A stretch of DNA of 64,000 nucleotides from Pseudomonadota bacterium (GCA_023390905.1 JAEWBY010000025.1:1-64000), one strand, 5' to 3'. Positions 52,793 to 62,046 are shown, counted from the stretch's first letter. Made by a program: numbers and translations. Notes: generated by a model not told the origin, from the letters alone.

Positions 52793-54571
52793 ATGAGCGA
52801 CGACATTCCGCCGGCCGATGCCGGCAAGCCACCCCGCGCGAAACTGGTGGCGCTGCGCGCGCTGTGGCCCTTCATCGGCCGGCATCGCGGTCTGTTCGTC
52901 GCCTGGCTCGTCGCCCTTGCGGTGGCCTCGGCCGCCACGCTCGCATTGCCGACCGCCTTCCGGCAGGTGATCGATGACGGCTTCCGCACCGGCGGCAGCG
53001 GAATCAACCAGGCATTCCTGTTGATGCTCGCGGTGGTCATCGTGCTGGCGATCGCCAGCGCCGCGCGTTTCTATTTCGTCTCGCTGCTGGGCGAGAAGGT
53101 TGTGGCCGATCTGCGCCAACGGCTGTACGCGCACCTGATCACGCTGGACGCCGAATTCCACGATCGCAACCGCAGCGGCGAACTGCTCTCGCGCCTGACC
53201 GCCGACAGCGAGTTGCTGCGCAGCGTGGTGGCGACCAGCATGTCGGTGGCCCTGCGCAGCACGGTGACGGTCATCGGCAGCCTGGTGATGCTGTTCGTGA
53301 CCAGCCCTCGGCTGGCGGCGTTCGCGCTGCTCGGCATCCCGCTCGCGGTGCTGCCGATCGTGATCGGCTCGCGCCGCCTGGGGAAGGCCTCGCGTGCCAG
53401 CCAGGATCGCGTCGCCGAGGCCAACGCGCTCGCCAGCGAAACCCTCGGCGCGGTGCGCACCGTGCAGGCGCATGCGCGCGAGCCGTACGAGCGCAGCCGC
53501 TTCGATGCAGCGCTGGCGGTGGCGGTGGATACCTCGCGCCGCCGCATCCGCGCGCAGGCATGGGTGACGGCGATCGCGATCACGCTGATTTTCGGCACCA
53601 TCGTGCTGGTGCTGTGGATGGGCGCGCATGACGTGGTCAACGGCACGCTGTCGGCCGGCACGCTCGCGCAGTTCATTTTCTATGCGGTGATCGGTGGCGG
53701 TTCGGTCGGCGCACTGGCCGAGGTGTGGAACGAACTGCAACGCGCGGCCGGCGGCATGGGCCGCATCGCCGAGCTGTTCGGCGAGGCGCGCGTGATCGAT
53801 GCACCGGCGCACCCGCGTGCATTGCCGGCGTCACTGCATGGCGAAATCCACTTCGATGACGTGGTGTTCCACTACCCGGCGCGTCCGGATCTGCCGGCGC
53901 TCGATGGCTTCAACCTGCACGTGCGCGCGGGCGAGACCGTCGCGCTGGTCGGCCCTTCCGGCGCGGGCAAGAGTACGGTGTTCTCGATGCTGCTGCGCTT
54001 CCACGATCCGCAGTCCGGCGTGATCCGCATCGATGATGTCGATCTGCGCCAGACCGATCCGGCCGATCTGCGCGCGCACATCGCACTGGTGCCGCAGCAG
54101 CCGACGATCTTCGCCGCCAGCGCGCGCGACAACATCCGCTACGGCAAGCTCGAAGCCACTGACGCGGAAGTGCTCGCCGCCGCCGAAGCCGCGGAGGCCG
54201 ATGAATTCCTGCGCGATCTGCCGGAAGGAATCGACAGTCCGCTCGGTGAGCGCGGCGCGCGCCTGTCCGGCGGCCAGCAGCAGCGCATCGCCATCGCACG
54301 CGCGCTGCTGAAGGACGCACCGATCCTGCTGCTCGATGAAGCCACCAGCGCGCTCGACGCGCAGAGCGAGCGCGCCGTGCAGCATGCGCTGGAGCGCCTC
54401 ATGCAGGGCCGCACCACGCTGGTCATCGCCCATCGCCTGGCGACCGTACTCAAGGCCGATCGCATCGTGGTCATGGATCGCGGGCGCATCGTCGCCCAGG
54501 GCACGCATGCGCAGTTGCTGGCCGAGGGCGGGCTGTATGCGGAGCTGGCGAAGCTGCAGTTCCTCGACTGA
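52793..54571 (+). CDS. ABC exporter, fused permease-ATPase (MsbA-like half transporter)
   Basis: 592 aa. The transmembrane domain (about 25-310, six helices) precedes the nucleotide-binding domain (about 345-590). Walker A is GPSGAGKST, the Q-loop VPQQPTIF, the signature LSGGQQQR, Walker B ILLLDEATSALD, and the H-loop VIAHRLATV. All ATPase residues are intact, and it should dimerise. The substrate is unknown; the family includes lipid A and multidrug exporters. An odd inverted repeat lies directly upstream. Confidence 0.88.
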   Translation: MSDDIPPADAGKPPRAKLVALRALWPFIGRHRGLFVAWLVALAVASAATLALPTAFRQVIDDGFRTGGSGINQAFLLMLAVVIVLAIASAARFYFVSLLGEKVVADLRQRLYAHLITLDAEFHDRNRSGELLSRLTADSELLRSVVATSMSVALRSTVTVIGSLVMLFVTSPRLAAFALLGIPLAVLPIVIGSRRLGKASRASQDRVAEANALASETLGAVRTVQAHAREPYERSRFDAALAVAVDTSRRRIRAQAWVTAIAITLIFGTIVLVLWMGAHDVVNGTLSAGTLAQFIFYAVIGGGSVGALAEVWNELQRAAGGMGRIAELFGEARVIDAPAHPRALPASLHGEIHFDDVVFHYPARPDLPALDGFNLHVRAGETVALVGPSGAGKSTVFSMLLRFHDPQSGVIRIDDVDLRQTDPADLRAHIALVPQQPTIFAASARDNIRYGKLEATDAEVLAAAEAAEADEFLRDLPEGIDSPLGERGARLSGGQQQRIAIARALLKDAPILLLDEATSALDAQSERAVQHALERLMQGRTTLVIAHRLATVLKADRIVVMDRGRIVAQGTHAQLLAEGGLYAELAKLQFLD

Positions 54572-54598
54572 ACCTGGCCGCCCGCACGACAGGGACAC

Positions 54599-54625
54599 CG
54601 GGCGGGAGTCATCGACGCCCGCCCG
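54599..54625. terminator. Possible terminator hairpin between convergent genes
   Basis: CGGGCGGG-N11-CCCGCCCG, 8-bp GC-only stem without a T-run, between the ABC transporter and protease stops. Confidence 0.4.
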
Positions 54626-54645
54626 GCTCCGGTCGCGCTTCGTGA

Positions 54646-55401
54646 TTACTTCTTGCGATCGGACTCGATCATTTTCTGGATGCGCTTGCCGCGCGCTTCC
54701 GAACCTGGATGGCTGGCCGTCAATCCGCCCGTGCTCGAAAGCTTGCGCAGCAGGGTCACCTCGGCCTGCGCATTGAAGCCGCGCCGGAGCATGAAACGGT
54801 AGGCGTACTCGTCCGATGCGTACTCGTCCTTCTGCGAGAACTGCGCTTTCAGCACACCCTCCATGAACTTGCCTGCATCACCGCCCGCGAACGCGCCCAG
54901 TTTGCCCGTGCTCGATTGCAGGCCTTCGCGGCCAGCCGCCGCCAGCAGCGCGGTGCGCATGCGCTGCCTGCTGTGCCCGAGCTTGATGTGGCCTATCTCG
55001 TGCCCGATCACGGATCGCAGTTCGTCGTCATCCGCGATGTCCATCAGTCCGGAAAACACGCGGATGCATCCGTTGGCGGTGGACCAGGCGTTGACCTCCG
55101 GATCGATGTACGCCTTGAAGTCGAGCTTGAGGCCATCCTCGTTTTCCAGGCCCTTGACCACCCGCGCCAGCCGCGTGGCATAGGCATCCTTGCCGCTGGC
55201 GATCCGGTTCGACTTGTCCTCCGCGGCGCAGCCTTCGGCGGCGTAGGCGATGACCTCCTGATCGCTCAGGCTCAGCGCCTGTCCGGCTTTCACCGCCGAA
55301 CCCAGCGCGCGGCCGAGATCCACGGGATGGGCCTGCGTCGTGATGCCGGCGCCGAGGGTCAATGCGGCGGTGAGCAGCATGACCGGATAGTGTTTTTTCA
55401 T
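54646..55401 (-). CDS. Periplasmic M48-family metalloprotease (LoiP/YggG-like)
   Basis: 251 aa, close to E. coli LoiP in length and plan. A signal peptide ends near residue 24 (ITTQAH). Zinc motif His134-Glu-Ile-Gly-His138 lies in VIGHEIGHIKLGHS; EYASDEYAYRFMLRRGF supplies the third ligand and SHPGSEARGKRIQ the conserved end. No lipobox Cys is evident, unlike LoiP itself. The ATG follows ACACC with a weak ribosome binding site. A second M48 enzyme lies at 9880. Confidence 0.85.
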   Translation of the reverse strand: MKKHYPVMLLTAALTLGAGITTQAHPVDLGRALGSAVKAGQALSLSDQEVIAYAAEGCAAEDKSNRIASGKDAYATRLARVVKGLENEDGLKLDFKAYIDPEVNAWSTANGCIRVFSGLMDIADDDELRSVIGHEIGHIKLGHSRQRMRTALLAAAGREGLQSSTGKLGAFAGGDAGKFMEGVLKAQFSQKDEYASDEYAYRFMLRRGFNAQAEVTLLRKLSSTGGLTASHPGSEARGKRIQKMIESDRKK

Positions 55402-55573
55402 GGTGTCCTCGATGAAACGATGGGTGGAAGCCCATGGTCCACCGAAGCGCGGAATTTTGATTTGCGCGGTTTTCCAGCACGGTTGGCGAAGATCGCGCGC
55501 GCCGGAGTGGTCACCGCGACCGGACAGCCGCGTGGACGTACACTGTGGCTGGCAACCACGGGATCGGACAACG

Positions 55574-55903
55574 ATGATGTTCTTGATCGGCCAGGGCGAA
55601 CGCATCGTCACCGTCGGGCCGGCGGAAGTGCGGCATTGTCCGCGGTGCGACTCGGAACAGGCGTTCGTGCCGCAACTGCGTTATTCCTACGGCAGCTTCG
55701 ATGTGCTGTTCGGCTTCGTCTACGACAAGCGCTACCAGCTCGCCTGCCCGCAATGCAATCACGGCTGGCGGCTGGACACGCGCGAAATGGAACGCCAACT
55801 CGGCGGCGTCCCGATTCCCGCACGCCTGCGCTACGGCCTGTGGTGGCTGGTCGGCGGGATCGCCTTGCTCGCGATCGCCGTGCATTACTTCCAGCGCGGC
55901 TGA
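55574..55903 (+). CDS. Zinc-ribbon membrane protein, unknown function
   Basis: 109 aa (starts MMFLIGQGERIV). Two Cys-x2-Cys pairs, CPRCDS (about 22-25) and CPQCNHGW (about 59-62), flank a YSYGSFDVLFGFVYDKRYQLA segment and should form one zinc ribbon. A membrane helix follows (YGLWWLVGGIALLAIAVHYF, about 87-106). Looks like a small metal-binding membrane-anchored protein. Its stop is adjacent to the convergent desaturase stop. Confidence 0.7.
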   Translation: MMFLIGQGERIVTVGPAEVRHCPRCDSEQAFVPQLRYSYGSFDVLFGFVYDKRYQLACPQCNHGWRLDTREMERQLGGVPIPARLRYGLWWLVGGIALLAIAVHYFQRG

Positions 55904-57070
55904 TCAGACGCCTTCGGGCTGCGGCTCGGGTTCGGGCATGCGCAGCGGCGTCTTGATCGGTGCGCGGCTGGGGAACGCATGGCGCACGATGCGCCAGACC
56001 ACCTGGCCGAACTGCCGCGGCAGCGATCCGGTGTTGTAGTGCTGGCCGTACCTGGCGCAGATCGCCCGTACGTGCACCGCCATTTCCGCATAGCGGTTGG
56101 CCGGAACGTCCGGATAGAAATGATGTTCGATCTGGTGGCTCAGATTGCCCGAGAGGATGTGCATCCAGTTGCCGCCGCCGATGTTGGACGAGCCGCGCAA
56201 CTGGCGCAGATACCAGTGGCCGCGTGATTCGTCCTTGATGCATTCCTTGGGGAAGGTCTCGGCATCGGCGGTGAAGTGACCGCAGAAGATGATCACGTAG
56301 GTCCACAGGTTGCGCAGTCCGTTAGCGACCAGATTGCCGAGCAGCACCGGCAGGAAGAACGGGCCGGCCAGCGCGGGGAAGATCAGGTAGTCTTTGGCGA
56401 GCTGGCGCGCCATCTTCAGCCCGACCGGGCGGAACTTGCGGCGCAACTGCGCGGTGGTCATCTTGCCGTGCCACCAGCGGCCGAGCTTGACGTCCTGGAT
56501 CGCCACGCCCCACTGGAAGAGCAGCGCGAAGAACACCGCGATGATCGGTTGCACCAGGTAGAACGGCTTCCACTTCTGTTCGGGGAAGATGCGCAGCAGC
56601 CCGTAGCCGATGTCGTCATCCATGCCGCGCACGTTGGTGTAGGTGTGGTGACGGAAGTTGTGCGTGTGGCGCCAGTTCTCGCTGGTGGCGACGATGTCCC
56701 ACTCGTAGGTCTGGCCGTTGATCTGCGGATCGCCGAGCCAGTCGTACTGCCCGTGGATGACGTTGTGGCCCAGTTCCATGTTCTCCAGGATCTTGCCCAG
56801 CGCGATCAGCAGCGTGCCGGCGATCCACGCTGGCCAGAACAGCCAGGCCCACGGCTGGCCGGCCACCAGCAGGCCGCCCAGCAGCGCGGCGGCGAACAGG
56901 ATCACCCGCCCGCTGAAACCGATATAGCGCACGGCCTTGATGATCCGGCGCAGGTAGCGCGCATCGCGCTCGCCGAGGGTGGCGACGGTGCGCGCGCGCA
57001 GTGCGTCGAGTTCCGCACCGAAGCGATCGAGTTCGGCGGGCGTGAGGGCACGGTTGCGTGGGGCGGTCAT
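55904..57070 (-). CDS. Membrane fatty acid desaturase
   Basis: 388-aa acyl-lipid or acyl-CoA desaturase. The three histidine boxes for the di-iron site are GHNVIHG (102-106), HTHNFRHH (135-142) and HQIEHHFYP (near 312-320). Hydrophobic segments at 55-92 and 210-260 give four membrane spans. A ferredoxin reductase gene overlaps its start by one base (TGATG), so the two are one operon. A FabR/DesT-like repressor is divergent. This resembles the DesB-DesC/DesT arrangement of Pseudomonas. Confidence 0.9.
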   Translation of the reverse strand: MTAPRNRALTPAELDRFGAELDALRARTVATLGERDARYLRRIIKAVRYIGFSGRVILFAAALLGGLLVAGQPWAWLFWPAWIAGTLLIALGKILENMELGHNVIHGQYDWLGDPQINGQTYEWDIVATSENWRHTHNFRHHTYTNVRGMDDDIGYGLLRIFPEQKWKPFYLVQPIIAVFFALLFQWGVAIQDVKLGRWWHGKMTTAQLRRKFRPVGLKMARQLAKDYLIFPALAGPFFLPVLLGNLVANGLRNLWTYVIIFCGHFTADAETFPKECIKDESRGHWYLRQLRGSSNIGGGNWMHILSGNLSHQIEHHFYPDVPANRYAEMAVHVRAICARYGQHYNTGSLPRQFGQVVWRIVRHAFPSRAPIKTPLRMPEPEPQPEGV

Positions 57071-58164
57071 CAGAGATCCAGTTCCAGATCGGTGGCGGCG
57101 CTGTGGATGCAGAGCTTCAGCGCTTGCGTGGGTTCGTGGACGAGTTCGCCGCTGGGCAGATGGCGCGTGCTGCCCGTGCGCTTGCCGCAGGCGCAGGTGT
57201 TGCAGATGCCCATGCGGCAGCCGGACGCAGGCTTGAGCCCGGCGTCTTCCAGCGCGAGCAGCAGCGATTGGCCGCGCGCGATCTGCAGACGGCGCCCGCT
57301 GCGGCGCAGATGCACTTGGACTTCGCCTTCGTCGATGACGGCAGCCGGCGCGGGGCTGAAGGCCTCGGACTGGAACGACGCCACGCGATCGGCCAGCAGT
57401 TCGCGTGCGGTGTGGACGAATCCGCCCGGGCCGCAGGCGAGCACATGTCGCACGGTGATGTCCGGCACCGACACGTCCAGCTGCGCAGCGTGCAAACGGC
57501 CTTCGGATTCATCCGCCGCGCGCGCCGACTGTGCGGTGAGCACGGCATGGAAACGGAACTGCGGATGGCGCATCGCCAGCGCACGCAGTTCGTCGACAAA
57601 ACACAGTTGTTCGCGCGTCCTGGCCCAATAGAACAGATCGATCGGCGTCGGCATGCCGAGCGCGGCGCGATCCCGCACCAGTGCGATCAGCGGCGTGATG
57701 CCGCTGCCGGCCGCGAGCAGCAGCAGCGGAGCCTCGGGGGCGCGGAAATCGCCGAAGGCCTGGCCCAGTTCGAAGACCTCGCCCGGCCGCGCGCGCTCGC
57801 ACAGGTGACCGCTGACGCGCCCGCCTTCGACGGCCTTGACCGTGATCGCGAGCAGGCCATCGGTGCGCAGTTCACTGAGGCTGTAGCTGCGGGTGACGCG
57901 CACGCCGTCGATGTCCACGCCGAGATTGACGTGCTGGCCCGGACGCGCGCCGGTCCAGTGGCGGTTCGGCTTGAGCAGCAGCGTCATTGCGCCTTCGGCC
58001 GCCGGCTCGCGCGACAGCAGCCGCGCGCGGGGTCGATCCCAGGTCCAGTTGCGGTTGAAGTGGCCGGCCCAGAAGTCGAACACCGGCGGGGCCACGAACG
58101 GCTGCAGCAGGCGGCGCAGGGTTCCCTTCGGACGGGAGGCGATCGGACGGACGACAGCATTCAT
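57070..58164 (-). CDS. Ferredoxin/flavodoxin-type oxidoreductase partner of the desaturase
   Basis: 364 aa. A FAD-binding domain (RSYSLSEL) is followed by an NAD(P)H domain (LLLLAAGSGITPLIALVRD) and a C-terminal plant-type 2Fe-2S domain with CRMGICNTCACGK and a distal LCIHSA Cys. It should pass electrons from NAD(P)H to the adjacent desaturase. The ATG giving MNAVVRPIAS is chosen; 13 further upstream codons would run into the operator palindromes. Confidence 0.9.
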   Translation of the reverse strand: MNAVVRPIASRPKGTLRRLLQPFVAPPVFDFWAGHFNRNWTWDRPRARLLSREPAAEGAMTLLLKPNRHWTGARPGQHVNLGVDIDGVRVTRSYSLSELRTDGLLAITVKAVEGGRVSGHLCERARPGEVFELGQAFGDFRAPEAPLLLLAAGSGITPLIALVRDRAALGMPTPIDLFYWARTREQLCFVDELRALAMRHPQFRFHAVLTAQSARAADESEGRLHAAQLDVSVPDITVRHVLACGPGGFVHTARELLADRVASFQSEAFSPAPAAVIDEGEVQVHLRRSGRRLQIARGQSLLLALEDAGLKPASGCRMGICNTCACGKRTGSTRHLPSGELVHEPTQALKLCIHSAATDLELDL

Positions 58165-58172
58165 GGGGGCAC

Positions 58173-58210
58173 TATACAGGCGCGAATACATTCGTGTATA
58201 CACCTGTATA
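58173..58210. promoter_or_regulatory. Nested palindromes, candidate TetR (FabR/DesT-like) operator
   Basis: Outer arms TATACAGG and CCTGTATA enclose two further palindromes, CGAATACATTCG (58183-58194) and GTGTATACAC (58194-58203). The block lies 8 bp from the reductase start and 51 bp before the repressor start, placing it over both divergent promoters. Confidence 0.65.
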
Positions 58211-58261
58211 TTAATTCCAGCCGGTATGATGCCGGCTCGGCGTGCCGCCGTTCACCTCCGT

Positions 58262-58942
58262 ATGGACCGTATGTCCCAGCCCGCCCTGCCCCACCCCGAA
58301 GACCACGGCCCCGGCCGCAAGGCGACGATCTCGCGCGAGGACCTGCTGGCGGCCGCGCTCAAGCTGATCGGGCCGCACCGCAGCGTCTCCACGCTGAGCC
58401 TGCGCGAGGTGGCGCGCGAGGCCGGGATCGCACCCAACAGCTTCTATCGCCAGTTCCGCGACATGGACGAACTGGCCGTGGCGCTGATCGATCTTGCCGG
58501 CCGCTCGCTGCGCGCCATCATCGGCGCCGCACGGCAACGCGCCACCAGCAGCGATCGCAGCGTGGTGCGCGGTTCGGTCGAAGCCTTCATCGAACAGTTG
58601 CGCGCCGACGACAAACTGCTACACGTGCTTCTGCGCGAGGGCACGGTCGGATCCGATGCGTTCAAGCAGGCGGTCGATCGCGAGCTGAACTTCTTCGAGG
58701 AAGAACTGCGCATCGATCTGATCCGCCTGGCGGCGCGCGATGGCGCGGCCCTGCACGAACCGGCGCTGGTGTCCAAGGCGATCACGCGCCTGGTGTTCGC
58801 GATGGGGGCCACCGCGATGGATCTGCCGCCGGAGAAGGATCCGGAGCTGATCGATCAGATGTCGCAGATGGTGCGGATGATCATCACCGGCGCGCGCGCC
58901 ATCGCGGCAGTGGAACAGCGGGCCAGCCGGCGCAGCGCATGA
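58262..58942 (+). CDS. TetR-family repressor, FabR/DesT-like
   Basis: 226 aa. The N-terminal helix-turn-helix contains STLSLREVAREAGIAPNSFYRQFRDMDELAVALID, the near-invariant FabR sequence. The ligand domain has LLHVLLREGTVGSDAFKQAVDRELNFFEEEL, also FabR-like. It probably senses the ratio of unsaturated to saturated acyl-CoA and represses the divergent desaturase-reductase operon. Several in-frame ATGs exist (58226, 58229, 58262, 58271); 58262 or 58271 best match FabR length. Confidence 0.88.
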   Translation: MDRMSQPALPHPEDHGPGRKATISREDLLAAALKLIGPHRSVSTLSLREVAREAGIAPNSFYRQFRDMDELAVALIDLAGRSLRAIIGAARQRATSSDRSVVRGSVEAFIEQLRADDKLLHVLLREGTVGSDAFKQAVDRELNFFEEELRIDLIRLAARDGAALHEPALVSKAITRLVFAMGATAMDLPPEKDPELIDQMSQMVRMIITGARAIAAVEQRASRRSA

Positions 58943-59496
58943 CGACACCCCCCCCGCGCTCGACCTTCGTCACCGTGGTGGCGACGGTGTTCATGACCTT
59001 CAGCGGCTTCGGCGCGCTGGTCGGCATCCTGCAGAACCTGATGCTGCATCTGCTGTTCCCTCTGGAGCAATTCCGGTCGCAGAGCCAGGCGGCGGGCGAG
59101 CAGTTGCCGGCCACGGCCGCCTTCGTGTTCCAGTACTTCCCGTGGTGGTTTGCGTTGTTCCTGGTCGCGAACCTGCTGATGTTCACCGCATCGACCGGCC
59201 TGCTGCTGCGACGCAACTGGGGACGGCGGCTGTTCATCGGACTGCATGCCATCGCGATCGTCTGGCAGATCGTGGGCTGCCTGCTGCAGCGCCGATTCAT
59301 CTCCGAGATGATGCGCATCCCGGACCTGGCGTAGTCGCCCCCGGAGATCGTCGCGCGGATGAACTCGATGATGACGGTGATGCAGGTGTACTCGATCATG
59401 AGCGCTCTGGCCTTCATCGCCTTGTCCGCGTGGCTGATCTGGAAATTCCGCACGCCCGCGATCGTGGCCGAATTCGCTGCGCGCGCACGCGGCTGA
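58939..59496 (+). pseudogene. Membrane protein gene interrupted by an in-frame TAG at 59332-59334
   Basis: The ATG overlaps the TetR stop. Codons 1-131 encode a protein with three hydrophobic segments (TFVTVVATVFMTFSGFGALVGI, PWWFALFLVANLLMFTASTG, LFIGLHAIAIVWQIVGCLL) and end at TAG after RIPDLA. The same frame then continues open for 53 more codons, with VYSIMSALAFIALSAWLIWKF as a fourth helix, to TGA at 59494. The whole frame is 186 codons. The simplest reading is a nonsense mutation in a four-helix protein; a sequencing error or readthrough are alternatives. The 131-aa form may still be made. Family not recognised. Confidence 0.7.
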
Positions 59497-59512
59497 TCGC
59501 CTCTGCCGCTCC

Positions 59513-60043
59513 TCAAGGATGGATGCGGATCGGCGTGCCGACCGCCACGCGTTGCCAGATCGCATCCATCTGGTCATTGGTGACCGCGATGCAGCCATCG
59601 GTCCAGTCGCCGCGATAACCCGGCGGCGTCGCGCCGTGGATCATGATGTCGCCGCCCGGATCCACGCCGCGTGCGCGTGCCTGCCGGCGATCGGCTTCGT
59701 TCGGATACGAGATCCGCAGTGAGAGGTGATAGCGGCTGCGATCGTTGCGATAGGTGATGCGGTAATCGCCTTCGGGGGTCCGCTCGTCGCCCTGCTGCCG
59801 CTTGTGGCCGACGGGCGCGTCACCCAGTGCGACGTGGTACGTCGCGATGACCTCACCGCCGCGCCGCAGTTCCATCCGCCGCTGCGCCTTGTAGACGTGG
59901 ATGGCGTCGGCACGCTGTGCGGGCGGCAGCAGTGCCGGGATGTCGCGTGCCAGCGTGATGATCGGCATGCACAGAAGAATCGGGAGCCACAGCACTGGCT
60001 GCGCGATGCGGTGCAGGAGGCGGTCGCGTCGGAACAGGGGCAT
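59513..60043 (-). CDS. L,D-transpeptidase (YkuD/ErfK family)
   Basis: 176 aa with an N-terminal signal or anchor (about 14-32). The YkuD domain has DAIHVYKAQRRMEL, TPEGDYRITYRNDRSRYHLSLRISYPN and the active site IHGATPPGYRGDWTDGCIAV with His136 and catalytic Cys151. It should cross-link peptidoglycan or attach to it with L,D chemistry. Its ATG overlaps the aidB stop by one base (TGATG). Confidence 0.87.
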   Translation of the reverse strand: MPLFRRDRLLHRIAQPVLWLPILLCMPIITLARDIPALLPPAQRADAIHVYKAQRRMELRRGGEVIATYHVALGDAPVGHKRQQGDERTPEGDYRITYRNDRSRYHLSLRISYPNEADRRQARARGVDPGGDIMIHGATPPGYRGDWTDGCIAVTNDQMDAIWQRVAVGTPIRIHP

Positions 60044-61668
60044 CAGGCAGGCAGGGCGCGTTCGATGATGGGCGCGGTCATCGTATCCGGCCGCAACGTA
60101 CCGAAGACCTGTCCGCGCGCGCCCGCCAGTCGACTGCGCACGAACGGCAAGGCGACCGGACTGTCGGCGCGCAGCAGCACGGCCGCCTGCAACGCCAGCG
60201 CCAGGCGTTCGGTCAGCCAGCGCGCGGATGCTTCGTCGGCCGCGTGCAGAGCCGCCTGCAATTGCAGGATGAAATCATCGAACGCCGGTGCGCGTCCGGA
60301 GGCGTGCTCGAACTCGGCGAGCAGTGCACGCAGGCTTTCCGGCTCTCTCGACAACGCGCGCAGCACGTCCAGGCACTGGATGTTGCCACTGCCTTCCCAG
60401 ATCGAATTCAACGGTGCCTGCCGGTACAGGCGCGGCAGGATGGATTCCTCCACATACCCCGCGCCGCCCAGGCATTCCTGCGCCTCGTTGACGAAGGCGG
60501 GCGCGCGCTTGCAGATCCAGAACTTGCCGATCGCGGTGGCGACGCGCGCGAACGGGGCTTCGGCCGGATCCTGCGCTGCGCGATCGATGGCCCGCGCCAC
60601 GCGGATCGACAGGGCCGTCGCCGCCTCGGATTCGATCGTCAGATCCGCCAGCACGTTCGCCATCAGCGCGTGTTCGCAAAGCCGCTTGCCGAAGCTGCGG
60701 CGGTGCCGCGCATGGTGCAGCGCCTGCGCGAGCGCCATGCGCATTTCGGCCGCCGAACCGAGCATGCAGTCCAGCCGCGTCAGCATCACCATCTCGATGA
60801 TGGTGGCGACGCCGCGCCCCTCCTCGCCCACGCGCCAGGCGCGCGCGCCGCAGAATTCCACTTCGCTGGACGCGTTGGACCAGTCGCCGAGCTTGTCCTT
60901 CAGGCGCATCAGGTGGAACGCATTCCTGTCGCCGCTGTCCAGGCGGCGCGGCATCAGGAAGCAGCTCAATCCGCCCGGTGCCTGCGCAAGCACCAGGAAG
61001 CCATCGCTCATCGGCGCGGAGAAAAACCATTTGTGGCCGACCAGGCGGTACGCGTCGCCGTCGGGCGTGGCGGTCGTGGTGTTGGCGCGCACATCCGAAC
61101 CGCCCTGCTTTTCCGTCATGCCCATGCCGAGGGTGAGCCCGCGCTTGTCGGCCATCGGCAGATCGCGCGCGTCGTACGCGGGCGCGGCGACGCCTTCGGC
61201 CCAGCGGCGCAGCGTGGGCTCGCGACGCAGCACCGGCACGGCCGCGTGCGTCATCGTCAGCGGACAACTGGTGCCGGCATCGGCCTGATGATGCAGGTAG
61301 CTCAGCGCCGCACGTGCGACGTGCGCTCCCGGACCGGGCTCATGCCATGACAGTCCCGCCACGCCGTGATGCTTCGCCGCATCCATCAGCGCGTGATATG
61401 CCGGATGGAATTCGATCCGATCGATGCGATGGCCATGGCGATCATGGGTGATCAACCGAGGGCGATCGCGATTGGCATCGAAGCCCAGCCGATAGAGCGC
61501 ATCGCCCGCGAGCGCGCCGTAGGCCGCCAAGCGCGGAACGAAATCGCCCGCCTCTTCGCGCGCCACGCTTTCGCGCAGGGCGGCGTCGGCCTGCCACAGA
61601 TCACGGGGCTCGAACGGCGGCGGCTGGTTCTCGACGCGATGGGTCTCGAATTCGGCGGGTGCGTTCAT
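60043..61668 (-). CDS. aidB: AidB-like acyl-CoA dehydrogenase
   Basis: 541 aa, the exact length of E. coli AidB. Family motifs: ETHRVENQPPPFEPRDLW, SCPLTMTHAAVPVLR, GMGMTEKQGGSDVRANTT, HKWFFSAPMSDGFLVLAQA, RLDCMLGSAAEMRMALAQAL, and NSIWEGSGNIQCLDVLRAL. AidB binds DNA and is induced by alkylation in E. coli. GGAGAGGCC precedes the ATG; the track upstream adds 13 unlikely codons. It is coupled to the L,D-transpeptidase gene. Confidence 0.9.
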   Translation of the reverse strand: MNAPAEFETHRVENQPPPFEPRDLWQADAALRESVAREEAGDFVPRLAAYGALAGDALYRLGFDANRDRPRLITHDRHGHRIDRIEFHPAYHALMDAAKHHGVAGLSWHEPGPGAHVARAALSYLHHQADAGTSCPLTMTHAAVPVLRREPTLRRWAEGVAAPAYDARDLPMADKRGLTLGMGMTEKQGGSDVRANTTTATPDGDAYRLVGHKWFFSAPMSDGFLVLAQAPGGLSCFLMPRRLDSGDRNAFHLMRLKDKLGDWSNASSEVEFCGARAWRVGEEGRGVATIIEMVMLTRLDCMLGSAAEMRMALAQALHHARHRRSFGKRLCEHALMANVLADLTIESEAATALSIRVARAIDRAAQDPAEAPFARVATAIGKFWICKRAPAFVNEAQECLGGAGYVEESILPRLYRQAPLNSIWEGSGNIQCLDVLRALSREPESLRALLAEFEHASGRAPAFDDFILQLQAALHAADEASARWLTERLALALQAAVLLRADSPVALPFVRSRLAGARGQVFGTLRPDTMTAPIIERALPA

Positions 61669-61733
61669 TGGCCTCTCCGGTGCTCGTCCCGATTGTGGCC
61701 CATCCACGCGACGCGCGCGCCCGCGCCAGGCAA

Positions 61734-61756
61734 TAAAAAACCCCGCCGGAGCGGGG
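61734..61756 (-). terminator. Intrinsic terminator of cspA
   Basis: On the minus strand CCCCGC-TCCG-GCGGGG is followed by TTTTTT, 24 bp beyond the cspA stop. Confidence 0.93.
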
Positions 61757-61779
61757 TCGGAAAATTCTTCAAGCCGCGA

Positions 61780-61986
61780 TCAGGCCGATGGCACGACGTT
61801 GCCTGCCTGCGCGCCCTTGGGGCCCTGGGTCACTTCGTACGTGACGCGCTGGCCTTCCTTCAGACTGCGGAAACCCTTGGAGTTGATCGCGGTGTGATGC
61901 ACGAAGACATCGGCGCTGCCATCTTCTGGCGCGATGAACCCGAAGCCCTTGGCATCGTTGAACCATTTCACGGTACCGTACGGCAT
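61780..61986 (-). CDS. cspA: Cold-shock protein, CspA family
   Basis: 68-aa single-stranded nucleic-acid-binding protein with GTVKWFNDAKGFGFI (RNP1) and VFVHHTAI (RNP2). AAGGAAACGCAAGCGCT precedes the ATG. It has its own promoter candidate 61-89 bp upstream and a strong terminator, so it is a monocistronic gene. Confidence 0.96.
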   Translation of the reverse strand: MPYGTVKWFNDAKGFGFIAPEDGSADVFVHHTAINSKGFRSLKEGQRVTYEVTQGPKGAQAGNVVPSA

Positions 61987-62046
61987 AGCGCTTGCGTTTC
62001 CTTGTTAGGCGGGTGGAATACGTGCGGCCGCAACCGCACGCCGCCG

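Noticed and set aside
58939..59496. Selenocysteine or pyrrolysine recoding at the interrupted membrane gene
   Set aside because: The codon is TAG, not TGA, and no pyrrolysine system is expected or seen; a nonsense mutation is simpler.
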